Shown: piece by piece, positions 7,374 through 14,967 of the stretch
How the letters are laid out: each line of letters begins with the position of its first letter
Numbering within the stretch: the first letter of the stretch is position 1
Source: Clostridia bacterium DTU065
GTDB taxonomy: Bacteria > Bacillota > DTU065
Assembly (NCBI GenBank): GCA_001512545.1
Contig: LFSI01000058.1
Span: 1 to 50,812 of the forward strand
DNA: 50,812 bases
Direction of reading: 5' to 3'
Translations under genes and position numbers: made by a program
Notes under the pieces: generated by a model
The model's input: only the letters and a program-made list of their open reading frames with translations
Told to the model about the DNA's origin: nothing
Database searches by the model: none

Positions 7374-8187
7374 TCAGTTCCTCAAGGCCGTCCCAAAGCC
7401 TCTTTGTTGGGAAGGTGTAAAGAGACGGGTTGATCTCTAGCAGTCGGTCTCTAAAGGATGCGTAAACCGGTCTCTGCATGGCTTCCTCTAAATTGAAATT
7501 GGTAAGAATGATCAGGTCGGGATTCTGCGCGATTAGATCTTCCTCGTTGAACACCGGAAATGCACCTAGTGCAGAAGCTCCAACGTTTATCCCACCGGCT
7601 TTAGTGATCACATCGTCCCACAGGGTTCCCTTCCCAGCGGTCATTAAAGGATCGTTCCAAATCTCCACGAACACTTTTGGTTTCCTGGCCAAGACTTGGA
7701 GATTTCTCTGCCTTTCTCTAAGTTCTTCCACGATGCTTTGGGCGTTTTCCTCAGTACCCAGCGCTCGTCCCACCAAAAGATAGGCTTCCAGAGTGCTGTC
7801 CAGATCTGTTGGATTGATCGCCAGGACCACAAGTCCCAGTTTTCTTAGCTGTTCTATTTCATTTGGTGCAAGCCCGTAGTTTCCCAGAATGAAATCGGGG
7901 TTCAAAGAGAGAATCTTTTCTATGTTCAGCGGACTTCCACCAATCTTCTCGATGTCCTTAACCTCCTGGGGATACTCGGCCCAATCGTTGACTCCGACGA
8001 CGTTTTCACCAAACCCCAGGTCAAAAAGCATCTCGGCGTCTGAAGGAACGAGGGCAACTATCCTCTTGGGTTTTGCCACCACTTCTACCTCAACACCAGT
8101 GACATCAACGACTTTTGCCGCCATTAGCAAAGCAGACAGCAGAAAAACACAGAGCACAACAACAAAAGCCCTAGACACAGTTTTCAA
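7348..8187 (-). CDS. Periplasmic-type binding protein, likely cobalamin (BtuF-like)
   Basis: A 279-residue TroA/FecB-fold substrate-binding protein for the permease that follows. Domain marks are KRIVALVPSDAEMLFDLGFGENVVGV, then a lobe ending NPDFILG, a linking helix, and a C-terminal lobe with NPDLIIL and a final FPTKRLWDGLEEL. The N-terminus is a hydrophobic export signal (residues 6-24), but no lipobox is visible: the only Cys lies inside the hydrophobic core and the end is ALLMAAK, so this protein appears to be released or held by its signal anchor, unusual for a Bacillota binding protein. Start TTG 8187 is 8 nt after AAGGAAGG; a GTG 9 nt upstream is too close to it. The cobalamin assignment is inferred from the riboswitch. 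Confidence 0.85.
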   Translation of the reverse strand: MKTVSRAFVVVLCVFLLSALLMAAKVVDVTGVEVEVVAKPKRIVALVPSDAEMLFDLGFGENVVGVNDWAEYPQEVKDIEKIGGSPLNIEKILSLNPDFILGNYGLAPNEIEQLRKLGLVVLAINPTDLDSTLEAYLLVGRALGTEENAQSIVEELRERQRNLQVLARKPKVFVEIWNDPLMTAGKGTLWDDVITKAGGINVGASALGAFPVFNEEDLIAQNPDLIILTNFNLEEAMQRPVYASFRDRLLEINPSLYTFPTKRLWDGLEELNEALFNLQ

Positions 8188-8224
8188 TTGTAGCACCTTC
8201 CTTTACGCGAAGAAGATTTTTTCC

Positions 8225-8390
8225 CCTAGGCAGGTTTCCTGACTCACAGATCATCGGCATATCTGGCAGACCTTCCCAGCATACAACCAGTGGCTGCCAC
8301 ACCTCCCTGCATACAGTGGCGCGACCGTGCAGTTTACCAAGCAAAGTTGGCGCTGCTTCCCTATTATCCCAACGTTTGGGCACCTAGGTG
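8225..8390 (-). promoter_or_regulatory. Cobalamin (adenosylcobalamin-type) riboswitch
   Basis: On the minus strand the conserved elements occur in order: GGTGCC near 8384, AATAGGGAA at about 8357-8365, GGTCGCGCCACTG around 8304-8318, TGGGAAGG around 8272-8279, and the B12 box GAGTCAGGAAACCTGCC at 8229-8245. This is the classic cobalamin aptamer. It ends about 40 nt before the binding-protein start. Between them CTTCTTCGCG...AAGGAAG can pair over the ribosome binding site, suggesting control of translation; no intrinsic terminator was seen. Confidence 0.95.
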
Positions 8391-8397
8391 AGTAGTA

Positions 8398-8431
8398 TTT
8401 CCTCTTTTCCTTTCCTTTCTCCTGCTTAATA
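8398..8431 (-). other. Purine-rich tract upstream of the riboswitch
   Basis: On the minus strand this stretch is almost pure A and G (AGGAGAAAGGAAAGG type). It lies between the riboswitch aptamer and any promoter further upstream. No convincing promoter for the riboswitch could be picked out; nothing else was seen between 8391 and 8500. Confidence 0.35.
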
Positions 8432-8508
8432 TCTTTTTTAGTGCTTTTCGTTAAATTTCTTTTCTCCCAACCTCGAATACTCATGCAGGAAAAGCGTGTT
8501 TCATATTG

Positions 8509-8514
8509 TATAAT
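8509..8514 (+). promoter_or_regulatory. Possible promoter -10 for the TPR gene
   Basis: A perfect TATAAT on the plus strand, 66 nt before the start codon of the TPR protein. No good -35 box is present 16-18 nt upstream. Confidence 0.45.
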
Positions 8515-8579
8515 ACTAAGGAGAGGGTGCTTTATAGTACCAACACAGGTTGGAACGATTTTATTCGGAGGTGTTTCTT

Positions 8580-9431
8580 TTGGACGAAGCAAAAAGAGCT
8601 CTACACGATGAGGAGTTTTATCGCCGCAGATGGAGAAAAAGAGCCTTGCAAATCAGCATTGTTGTGCTAATTGTACTGGCTATAGCAAGTTATTTTGGTA
8701 TAAAACAGCTAAATGCCATTAGAGCGTATAAAATAGGTCTTCAGCTGATGGACGAAGCTCAATGGGAAGACGCAATCGTATCATTTACTAAAGCTCTATC
8801 AATCAGATCTGAATATCCAGACGCAAGTTTCAAGAAAGCTGAAGCGCTCGTTACTATTGGCCGTTATACTGAAGCTAAGCAAACCCTTCTCGACACCAAT
8901 CCAGACAGCATTAACAACAAGACGCTGGCCGCCAATATTTACAACCTTCTCGGCATCATTTCATTAAGGCAGGGCAGCTTGGACGAAGCTGTTTCGTATT
9001 TCAATACCGCTATCGATTTGAATCCTACTGCTAGTTCTTCTGCTAGCTCTTACCTTGGTCTAGCCGAAGCTCTAGTCCGTCAGGAGAAAGACTTAGACAA
9101 GGCAGTTGAGTATGTCAACTCAGCTATAGCTCTCAGGCCAAGCCCAAGTATGTACACCAGTCTTTACAACATGCAGGGTAGAGCATATCTGGCCGCAGGC
9201 AACTACGAAGCTGCAAATCAAGCCTTCTTCGAGTCTCTGTCATACAACGACAACTACGTTCTGTCCTACTACTACCTCGGCGTTTCCTTTGAAGCAACTG
9301 GCAACATTGCCAAAGCCAAAGGCGCCTACAAGCGTGCTGTAGAACTGAACCCAGACTACGATGCGGCCTATGACGCACTGCAAAAACTTGACGCTGAGTA
9401 TCCCGATATAGCTCCTGAGTCTGTACGTTAA
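8580..9431 (+). CDS. Membrane-anchored TPR-repeat protein
   Basis: A 283-residue protein with a short charged cytoplasmic N-terminus (DEAKRALHDEEFYRRRWRKR), one membrane span at about residues 22-42, and then five or six tetratricopeptide repeats to the C-terminus, with typical segments such as WEDAIVSFTKALSI, LDEAVSYFNTAIDLNP, YEAANQAFFESL and IAKAKGAYKRAVELNP. TPR arrays bind other proteins; the partner is unknown, and the topology puts the repeats outside the membrane. Start TTG 8580 is 9 nt after GGAGG; the TTG 30 nt upstream lacks a ribosome binding site. It diverges from the cobalamin operon and stands alone, ended by a terminator. Confidence 0.82.
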   Translation: MDEAKRALHDEEFYRRRWRKRALQISIVVLIVLAIASYFGIKQLNAIRAYKIGLQLMDEAQWEDAIVSFTKALSIRSEYPDASFKKAEALVTIGRYTEAKQTLLDTNPDSINNKTLAANIYNLLGIISLRQGSLDEAVSYFNTAIDLNPTASSSASSYLGLAEALVRQEKDLDKAVEYVNSAIALRPSPSMYTSLYNMQGRAYLAAGNYEAANQAFFESLSYNDNYVLSYYYLGVSFEATGNIAKAKGAYKRAVELNPDYDAAYDALQKLDAEYPDIAPESVR

Positions 9432-9450
9432 AGCACAAACAACTCTGAAA

Positions 9451-9486
9451 TAAAAGAGCGGAAGCATATGCTTCCGCTTCTTTTAT
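9451..9486. terminator. Bidirectional terminator with 20-bp palindrome
   Basis: The palindrome at 9458-9477 (GCGGAAGCAT and its complement) is flanked by AAAAGA and TCTTTT, serving the converging TPR gene and exonuclease gene. Confidence 0.92.
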
Positions 9487-10358
9487 TGGTTTACTGCTCG
9501 ACTGTCCAATCCGCCAACGGCGTCGCTCTCACCTGCAGACTCATCTTCGAGTTCTGTCAGCATGCCCTCGAGTACCAAGAGCCAGTCTTTCAGTTCTGGA
9601 CAGACGGCAACGATCTCTCTAACCTTATACTTTTTCAGTGTTTTGGTGATGTCTGTTTTGAAAGCGTTCAAAACAGCATCCCTTACTTTGACATCCTGTT
9701 CCGCACTGGACTCTTTTCCAGAGCGGACTCTTTGCATTAGCTTCAGTACTGGGTTCAACCTCTCAATCTTCTTCAGCTCTGCCTGCTCCTTGATGAGTTG
9801 GAATCTGCGATTGTCCCGCTTGGTCTTCTTCATTTTTTTGTAGAGCCTGGCTAAATCCATGGCATCGTTCAGAGCTCTGTGGGCTTTGCCCGAATGAGCG
9901 ATGTTGAAAACCTTCATTGCATCGGAAAGGCCACACGTAGGCCAGTCGAACTCCATGCCAAAGACCTTCTGAAAATCCGCGTAACTGTTTTCCAGAAAAG
10001 GTATGAACGGCGAACTAATCTTTTTTACCGAACACTCTTTTATCAACTGACGGTAGTCGCTCTCATTCCAGGAGTAAACGGAATCTATGTTTTCATAATC
10101 GTCTAACCAGTGCTCCAGATCCACCAGAACATCCTTTAGAGGTAACGAACGAAAAAGCTTTTTTCTGTCTATCCCCGTAAGGCGCAGGCAGTATGGCGAC
10201 AGCTTCGTTTGATGAGTTGGCCGGACTAGTTCGCTGAAGGTGTCTACAATCCTCAGCTCATCATCCATTAGCACAGCTCCTATTTCGATTATCTCGCTGT
10301 TTAGTTCTCCCACATTGCCCTTCCAAGTGTTCATCTCCAGGTCCAAAAAGAGAATCAT
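9483..10358 (-). CDS. DEDDh-family 3'-5' exonuclease (KapD/Eri-1-like)
   Basis: A 291-residue protein whose first ~185 residues form an RNase T/DnaQ-type exonuclease domain. All five catalytic positions are visible: Asp6 and Glu8 (FLDLEMN), Asp101 (NESDYRQL), His160 and Asp165 (HRALNDAMDLARLY). The early-domain SEIIEIGAVLMD and LTGID segments resemble the KapD/Eri-1 group that degrades RNA. The remaining ~105 residues are a very basic helical region followed by an acidic tail; this part is unlike the family and may bind nucleic acid or a partner. Start ATG 10358 follows GAGGAGG. It lies directly downstream of the Ski2-type helicase on the same strand, separated by one hairpin, suggesting joint action in RNA turnover. 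DNA substrates remain possible. Confidence 0.85.
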   Translation of the reverse strand: MILFLDLEMNTWKGNVGELNSEIIEIGAVLMDDELRIVDTFSELVRPTHQTKLSPYCLRLTGIDRKKLFRSLPLKDVLVDLEHWLDDYENIDSVYSWNESDYRQLIKECSVKKISSPFIPFLENSYADFQKVFGMEFDWPTCGLSDAMKVFNIAHSGKAHRALNDAMDLARLYKKMKKTKRDNRRFQLIKEQAELKKIERLNPVLKLMQRVRSGKESSAEQDVKVRDAVLNAFKTDITKTLKKYKVREIVAVCPELKDWLLVLEGMLTELEDESAGESDAVGGLDSRAVNQ

Positions 10359-10383
10359 CCCGTGCCTCCTCTCAAACAAACAT

Positions 10384-10410
10384 AAAAGGTGATAAAGACT
10401 ATCACCTTTT
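10384..10410 (-). terminator. Hairpin between helicase and exonuclease genes
   Basis: AAAAGGTGATA (10384-10394) pairs perfectly with 10400-10410 around a 5-nt loop. The T-tract is inside the stem (CCTTTT) followed by ATG, so termination may be partial. It lies only 25 nt before the exonuclease start codon, so the exonuclease is expressed either by read-through or from a promoter just upstream; a TAGAAT at about 10411-10416 (minus strand) lacks a convincing -35. Confidence 0.55.
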
Positions 10411-10476
10411 AATTCTACATCACTTTCAGTTCACGAGAAAGTCAGAAACCCCTTCTTCCATAAACCACTTGCAGCC

Positions 10477-12735
10477 TTAAATATTGACAGAAACCACATC
10501 TCTATCGATAAGCTTCATGGCTTCGGTGAGTTTTTCTGTAAGGCTGAGGTCTCCCTGCACTGCAGCGCGGATCTGGCGAAGGATGTCTATGCTCCGCCGC
10601 AGTGACGCAACGATGTCGCCTTCTGGAACCGGTGCAATGCGGAGAATCTCCTCGAAGCTTGCCCCTTTAGCCCAGAGATACGCTTGGAGCGAAAGGTAGG
10701 GGTCAAAGCGTACTGTGGTGGCGCCTAAGAACCTCATCTCCACCAAAGCAAGCCTGTCCTGCAGCTCAAGCAGAGGTTCTAGATCGAAGTACTTATGCCT
10801 AACCAGCCTGCCGTCTCCCCTTCTGCGATCGAAGTCGATGCCAACCACCGCAGCGCAGATCTCTTCTATAGGCCTGTCGTGGAAAAACCCGCTTGCGATG
10901 AGTTCTGTAACGAACAGTTCCTGCACGTGAAGGTCTAAGGCAATCTTTCCCCGGTCTAGGAGGCTCTCTCCTTTAACATAAGAAAGATATTCTAGAACCT
11001 GCTTCTTGGCGGCGAACTCTTCTTCGATTCGGAGCTCGTTGACCAACTCTCTTCTGGCAACCTCTAGGCGTTTGAGTTCTCCTTTCAAAATCTCACGGTC
11101 TCTTCTTGCTTCATAGCATGTCCGTTTTTCCTTTTCACTGCAGTTTTTCACCGGTTTCTTGAGAATAGCTTCCAAGCGGGCTTTCTGCTCTAGAAGAGCC
11201 TTGGATCTAGCTTTTCTCGTCTGCCTGCTCCTACTCAGCTTCCGCTTGACCTTTCTCAACCGGTTGCGGTACTTGGCAGCGTCTAGCGGGCAGAGATAGT
11301 TGTCGTCCTGCGGGCACATGAGTTTCTTCTTCTCACTGCGGAGATCCTGCATCGACTGTATGGCATCTTCTACCAGGTACAGATCGCGATTTCTCAGGAA
11401 GGCAGCAAAACTCTTTTCCAAAAGCATCTGAGTGATGACCTCATCCTGCCCGTCAATGAGGTGCAAAATGGTGTTGTAGGAGAGTTTGAAGCGGCTTTGC
11501 AGCTTTTCGACGTTCTCCTCCCTAAGGTGTTCGTAGCTTTCCTTCTGATAGTGCTTCAGATCCACAAGGATAAACGAGTGTCCTTCTTTGTCGATACCTC
11601 TTCTACCTGCTCTCCCTGCCATCTGAAAGTACTCTTGAGCAAGCATGGGACGGAAATCCACACCGGTAAACTTCTCCACAGAATCGAAGCACACAGATTT
11701 GACCGGCATGTTGATGCCAACTGCAAAGGTTTCTGTGCAGTACAGGACCGATATCAGCTTCCGGGCAAACAACTCCTCGACGATATCCTTGAGTATGGGG
11801 AGAAGTCCTGCATGGTGTACCCCAACCCCCCGGGAAAGCAGATGCCTCATCCGCTTGACGCTGGGGATGTTCTCTATTTCATATGGCTCAATCATGCTGT
11901 CAAAAAACTCCAGGACCTGCAGTCTTTCAGCTCTTGTCAGGTAGTTCCTGGCATCTGCCAGCTCTTTCGCCTTGATTTCGCATTTCTTTCGAGAGAAGAC
12001 AAAGTACAAGCATGGCAGATATCTGTCTTCGATGTCTGCTATCAAGTCCAAATGATCTGCATAAAGGTCCATCTGCAGGAGGTTTCTGTCTCGGATGACC
12101 CGATCCAGATCTTCTAGGGGCACCACACCAACACCGGGTACATACCCATAGTGGCTCAGAGGTACCGCGCGTTTGTGGTGCGCAATCACCTCGATCTCTT
12201 CTTTCCTGATGTGGCTCAGCCATTCTGCCAGCTCTCCTGCATTAGGTATCGTAGCAGAAAGGCCTAACATCCGCATAGACTCCGGCAGGAGAATGATCGC
12301 TTCTTCCCACACAGCTCCCCGATCGTCATCACCTATAAAGTGAATTTCGTCGAAGATCACATGACTGGCATGGGCAAAATCATCGGGTCTGGAGTGCAGG
12401 ATGTTCCTGAAGATCTCCGTGGTCATGATCTTGATAGGAGCGTTGCTGTTGATTACAACATCGCCGGTGATGATGCCAACCTGGTCCTCACCAAAGAGGT
12501 TCTTGAATTGCTTGAACTTTTGGTTGCTCAGAGCCTTGATCGGCGCCGTGTAAACGATTTCCTTATTCTTTTTCTGGGCTTCTTCGATCAGGTAGTCTGC
12601 AATGAGGGTCTTCCCCACACCTGTAGGTGCAGACACCAATACGGATTTGCCTTCAAGTAGTGCGGCGATCGCCTGCTTTTGAAAGTCGTCCAGTATTAGT
12701 CCGTGGAATACTTCTAAATCAACCGACTTTGTCAA
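10477..12735 (-). CDS. Ski2/Mtr4-like superfamily 2 RNA helicase
   Basis: A 752-residue ATP-dependent helicase of the Ski2-like group (relatives: Mtr4, Ski2, actinobacterial HelY). Motif I APTGVGKT has Lys42 and Thr43, motif Ia is APIKALSNQKF (64-74), motif II is DEIH (129-132), motif III SAT (160-162), motif VI QMAGRAGRRG (371-380), and the diagnostic SRFKLSYNTILHLI lies at 414-427. A long basic coiled-coil insert (about 455-590) carries two CX7C pairs, Cys474/Cys482 and Cys532/Cys540, that would meet if the helices pack antiparallel. The C-terminus fits a DSHCT-like helical domain. The start is TTG with GGAGG 7 nt upstream. It is followed by a DEDDh exonuclease gene, recalling helicase-nuclease partnerships in RNA decay; that link is inference. 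Confidence 0.88.
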   Translation of the reverse strand: MTKSVDLEVFHGLILDDFQKQAIAALLEGKSVLVSAPTGVGKTLIADYLIEEAQKKNKEIVYTAPIKALSNQKFKQFKNLFGEDQVGIITGDVVINSNAPIKIMTTEIFRNILHSRPDDFAHASHVIFDEIHFIGDDDRGAVWEEAIILLPESMRMLGLSATIPNAGELAEWLSHIRKEEIEVIAHHKRAVPLSHYGYVPGVGVVPLEDLDRVIRDRNLLQMDLYADHLDLIADIEDRYLPCLYFVFSRKKCEIKAKELADARNYLTRAERLQVLEFFDSMIEPYEIENIPSVKRMRHLLSRGVGVHHAGLLPILKDIVEELFARKLISVLYCTETFAVGINMPVKSVCFDSVEKFTGVDFRPMLAQEYFQMAGRAGRRGIDKEGHSFILVDLKHYQKESYEHLREENVEKLQSRFKLSYNTILHLIDGQDEVITQMLLEKSFAAFLRNRDLYLVEDAIQSMQDLRSEKKKLMCPQDDNYLCPLDAAKYRNRLRKVKRKLSRSRQTRKARSKALLEQKARLEAILKKPVKNCSEKEKRTCYEARRDREILKGELKRLEVARRELVNELRIEEEFAAKKQVLEYLSYVKGESLLDRGKIALDLHVQELFVTELIASGFFHDRPIEEICAAVVGIDFDRRRGDGRLVRHKYFDLEPLLELQDRLALVEMRFLGATTVRFDPYLSLQAYLWAKGASFEEILRIAPVPEGDIVASLRRSIDILRQIRAAVQGDLSLTEKLTEAMKLIDRDVVSVNI

Positions 12736-12768
12736 AGTTGTGCCTCCTCTGCTACCATGCTCTGTTTA

Positions 12769-12774
12769 ATTCTA
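12769..12774 (-). promoter_or_regulatory. Possible helicase promoter (extended -10)
   Basis: TGA-TAGAAT on the minus strand, 34 nt before the helicase start. There is no good -35 at the usual distance; an extended -10 can compensate. Confidence 0.45.
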
Positions 12775-12816
12775 TCACATCGGCTGGAAGCTTACTACTT
12801 TCTCTCCAGATTGAGG

Positions 12817-12844
12817 TTAACGCAGGAGAAAAACATGGTATACT
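12817..12844 (+). promoter_or_regulatory. Promoter of the lipoprotein gene
   Basis: TTAACG (12817-12822), 16-nt spacer ending in TGG, then TATACT (12839-12844), an extended -10. The gene's ribosome binding site (GGGGGG) follows at 12864-12869. Confidence 0.55.
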
Positions 12845-12875
12845 TAAGTTGCAAGTACAATTTGGGGGGTCAGAT

Positions 12876-13382
12876 ATGAATAAGAACAGGAAACTTATCA
12901 CCATTCTCAGCGTCTTAGCCCTTATCGCCGTTATACTTACAGGGTGTGGGAAAAAGGACGAGCCAAAGAGCGACGCCAACGCCGGTGCAAGTCAACCTGC
13001 CCCAGCTCAGCAACCCACTACTTCACAGCCAGCGCTGAGTCAGAGCGAAATGGACCAGTTTAGAGCGAGCCTAGGCCTGATGTCAAGAAGCAGTTACGAA
13101 GACTTAGAAGGGGTACCCCTTTACGTAGGTTCTGCTGAGATTGACGGTTCGCGCTCTTTGACAGGTAGTACTTTAACCGCTTCATACAGTATTATTGCTA
13201 AAGTTGATGAATTTACTACGTTCTACGAGAGAGAACTTCCGAACTTTGGTTGGAGCATCGTAAGAAAGCAGGTTACCGATGACTCGGTGCGGATCGAAGC
13301 TACCAAGTCGGGCAGACTTGCGTCAATCGCTGCTTCTATAGTAGATGGCCAGATCAAGGAGTACAAAATCATTACGGACTAG
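12876..13382 (+). CDS. Predicted lipoprotein of unknown function
   Basis: A 168-residue exported protein. Residues 1-23 form a lipoprotein signal peptide with lipobox LTG-Cys24, so the mature protein should be diacylated by Lgt and held on the outer membrane face of the cell. A linker rich in Ala, Gln, Pro and Ser (about 30-55) leads to a domain of about 105 residues ending at the C-terminus. Its pattern, a predicted strand with an extreme Pro/Val start, TASYSI, then FTTFYERELPNFGWSI, resembles the FYxxxLPxxGW segment found in several families of small secreted Bacillota proteins. Function is not recognised. Start ATG 12876 follows GGGGGG; the longer open frame upstream overlaps the promoter. 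Monocistronic with its own terminator. Confidence 0.8.
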   Translation: MNKNRKLITILSVLALIAVILTGCGKKDEPKSDANAGASQPAPAQQPTTSQPALSQSEMDQFRASLGLMSRSSYEDLEGVPLYVGSAEIDGSRSLTGSTLTASYSIIAKVDEFTTFYERELPNFGWSIVRKQVTDDSVRIEATKSGRLASIAASIVDGQIKEYKIITD

Positions 13383-13414
13383 CCAGGCCATCAAACCTAT
13401 ATCCGTCTTGTGCT

Positions 13415-13449
13415 GAGCTGCTGGAACTTCCAGCAGCTCTTTTCTTTTT
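13415..13449 (+). terminator. Intrinsic terminator of the lipoprotein gene
   Basis: Perfect 10-bp stem GAGCTGCTGG/CCAGCAGCTC, 5-nt loop, then TTTTCTTTTT. Nothing was recognised between here and the next terminator at 13551. Confidence 0.95.
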
Positions 13450-13550
13450 CCCTAAGCAAGATGATGTTAAAAATAAGGCCTCGTCAAGGGTTTTCCATGT
13501 CGCATACAGTCCGACCCCAAACCTCGGCCAACGTCAGCGCTCCAGCACAA

Positions 13551-13584
13551 ACAAAAAAGCAAGCATCAACCGCAATGCTTGCTT
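13551..13584 (-). terminator. Intrinsic terminator of the 272-residue protein gene
   Basis: Perfect 10-bp stem AAGCAAGCAT (13557-13566) with 13575-13584, followed on the minus strand by TTTTTTG. Confidence 0.93.
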
Positions 13585-13589
13585 TAAAC

Positions 13590-14408
13590 TCAAACGAGTA
13601 CGTTGCGAATTTTCGTATACGCGAGATCGTAAATCAAAGTCACCTGTGGGAAAGCTTCTGGAACCTCCCGTTCAATCTCTTCCATAGCTGCTTTGTAGCC
13701 GTCTTTGGGAGCAACAATGACGTTCTCGTAAACTCCGAAAGCGCCTTCTTCGCAGAGCAAAACAGCGTGTCCTCCAGGTGTGAGAAGCTGCTTCAGCTTT
13801 TTCACCATGTGTGCGGTACGCTCTTTGCTTCCAAAAGGTGCAGCATCTTTCATGGCCGAGTCATAGGCGACAACCAAGTCACTGATGGGAATGTCAGAGC
13901 CGCACTGGGCGTCGTATTCCTTGTTTGCCAGATTCCGATCGTCTGTCAAAAGCTGAATCTCGCCGTTGCCGTTAGGCACCACGAACACCGCCAAGTCATG
14001 TTGGATCTTGGGGTTGAGACCGCACTGGGCAACTAGAAGCCTTTTCCTTTTTTCGTTTCCCGAGTCGATTTTAAGACTGCCGTAGACCCAACTGCCGAGA
14101 ACTTTGCGGTACTCGTCAGCTTGTACGTCGGCCTTACCCTCTATCCTGACGGCAAGATCAGTGGTGCTGATGCCTCTGTCATTTAAGTAGAGGATAATCT
14201 TTGCGAGGGCTTCTTTCACCAAAGCCACATCATACCCGGAATCGGCAACTACAAAGGTGTAGGGCTCTGGAGGCAAAAAGGAAAGGTCTAGTTTCTTTTC
14301 TCCCTTACGCCAGAGGCTGGGCTGGAGTTGAACGACCTTCTGCCACCTGCTCCCACGAGGCGCGATTTCGATATTGTCTTTGAGGTAGCACTTTGCACTG
14401 TAGTCCAT
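13590..14408 (-). CDS. Protein of unknown function, 272 residues
   Basis: I do not recognise this protein. It is soluble-looking, with no signal peptide or membrane span. Visible segments are PPEPYTFVVADSGYDVALVKEAL (about 50-70), GSWVYGSLKIDSGNEKRKRLLVAQCG, HDLAVFVVPNGNG, SDLVVAYDSAMKDAAPFGSKER, and a late KQLLTPGGHAVLLCEEGAFG. The alternating strands and the LLTPGG...VLL turn suggest an alpha/beta, possibly Rossmann-like, fold, but no catalytic motif can be named. Start ATG 14408 follows AAGGAG at a good distance. It is read in the same direction as rpsI but is cut off from it by a terminator, so it should have its own promoter, which was not found. Confidence 0.7.
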   Translation of the reverse strand: MDYSAKCYLKDNIEIAPRGSRWQKVVQLQPSLWRKGEKKLDLSFLPPEPYTFVVADSGYDVALVKEALAKIILYLNDRGISTTDLAVRIEGKADVQADEYRKVLGSWVYGSLKIDSGNEKRKRLLVAQCGLNPKIQHDLAVFVVPNGNGEIQLLTDDRNLANKEYDAQCGSDIPISDLVVAYDSAMKDAAPFGSKERTAHMVKKLKQLLTPGGHAVLLCEEGAFGVYENVIVAPKDGYKAAMEEIEREVPEAFPQVTLIYDLAYTKIRNVLV

Positions 14409-14513
14409 AAGAATCTCCTTACTCCACATTTAGTATCGAGGTTACTGCAGATCGAACTGAAAACGTTAATAGGTAGTTTGATGTCTTCTGCAGAGCTATC
14501 TTCCTCTTCAGGG

Positions 14514-14547
14514 CAAAAAAAGCAGCAGAAGCATACGCTCCTGCAGC
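14514..14547 (-). terminator. Terminator at the end of the ribosomal superoperon (after rpsI)
   Basis: On the minus strand GCTGCAGGAGC pairs with GCTTCTGCTGC (one mismatch, one G-T), then TTTTTTTG. It closes the long minus-strand run that ends with rplM-rpsI. Confidence 0.9.
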
Positions 14548-14556
14548 ATCTTTTGT

Positions 14557-14949
14557 TTAGCGTTTTGAGAATTGAGGAGCCTTACGAGCTTTCTTAAGAC
14601 CGTACTTGCGGCGCTCCTTCATGCGTGGATCGCGGGTCAGGAAGCCTGCCTTTTTCAAGGATGGGCGATAAGACGGATCTGCTACCTGCAGGGCTCTTGC
14701 TATGCCATGTCTGATTGCGCCTGCCTGGCCACTGTTCCCTCCACCATCGACATTAGCAATAACATCGTATTTACCTTCAACGCCAAGTAACACCAAAGGC
14801 TGCTTTACGATGGTCTGCAAAACCTTGCGACCAAAGTAGTCTTCCAAGGTTTTTCCGTTTATAGTAATGTTTCCCTGGCCTGGTATTACTCTAACTCGAG
14901 CAACCGAAGTCTTTCTGCGACCAGTTCCATAGTAGCTCAACTTAGCCAT
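14557..14949 (-). CDS. rpsI: 30S ribosomal protein S9
   Basis: S9 lies in the head of the small subunit, and its C-terminal tail reaches the P-site tRNA. The 130-residue protein shows the family start [21 protein letters not shown], the central [40 protein letters not shown] at the end, and the invariant terminal SKR. It follows rplM by 18 nt, the usual pair in bacteria. An ATG with a good ribosome binding site (GGGAGG) supports the start. It is the last gene of the long unit, followed by a terminator. Confidence 0.97.
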   Translation of the reverse strand: MAKLSYYGTGRRKTSVARVRVIPGQGNITINGKTLEDYFGRKVLQTIVKQPLVLLGVEGKYDVIANVDGGGNSGQAGAIRHGIARALQVADPSYRPSLKKAGFLTRDPRMKERRKYGLKKARKAPQFSKR

Positions 14950-14967
14950 TTTGTATCCTCCCCTCCC

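Noticed and set aside
8251-8592. Minus-strand open frames over the region upstream of the B12 binding protein
   Set aside because: They run through the cobalamin aptamer, where conserved RNA elements explain the sequence.
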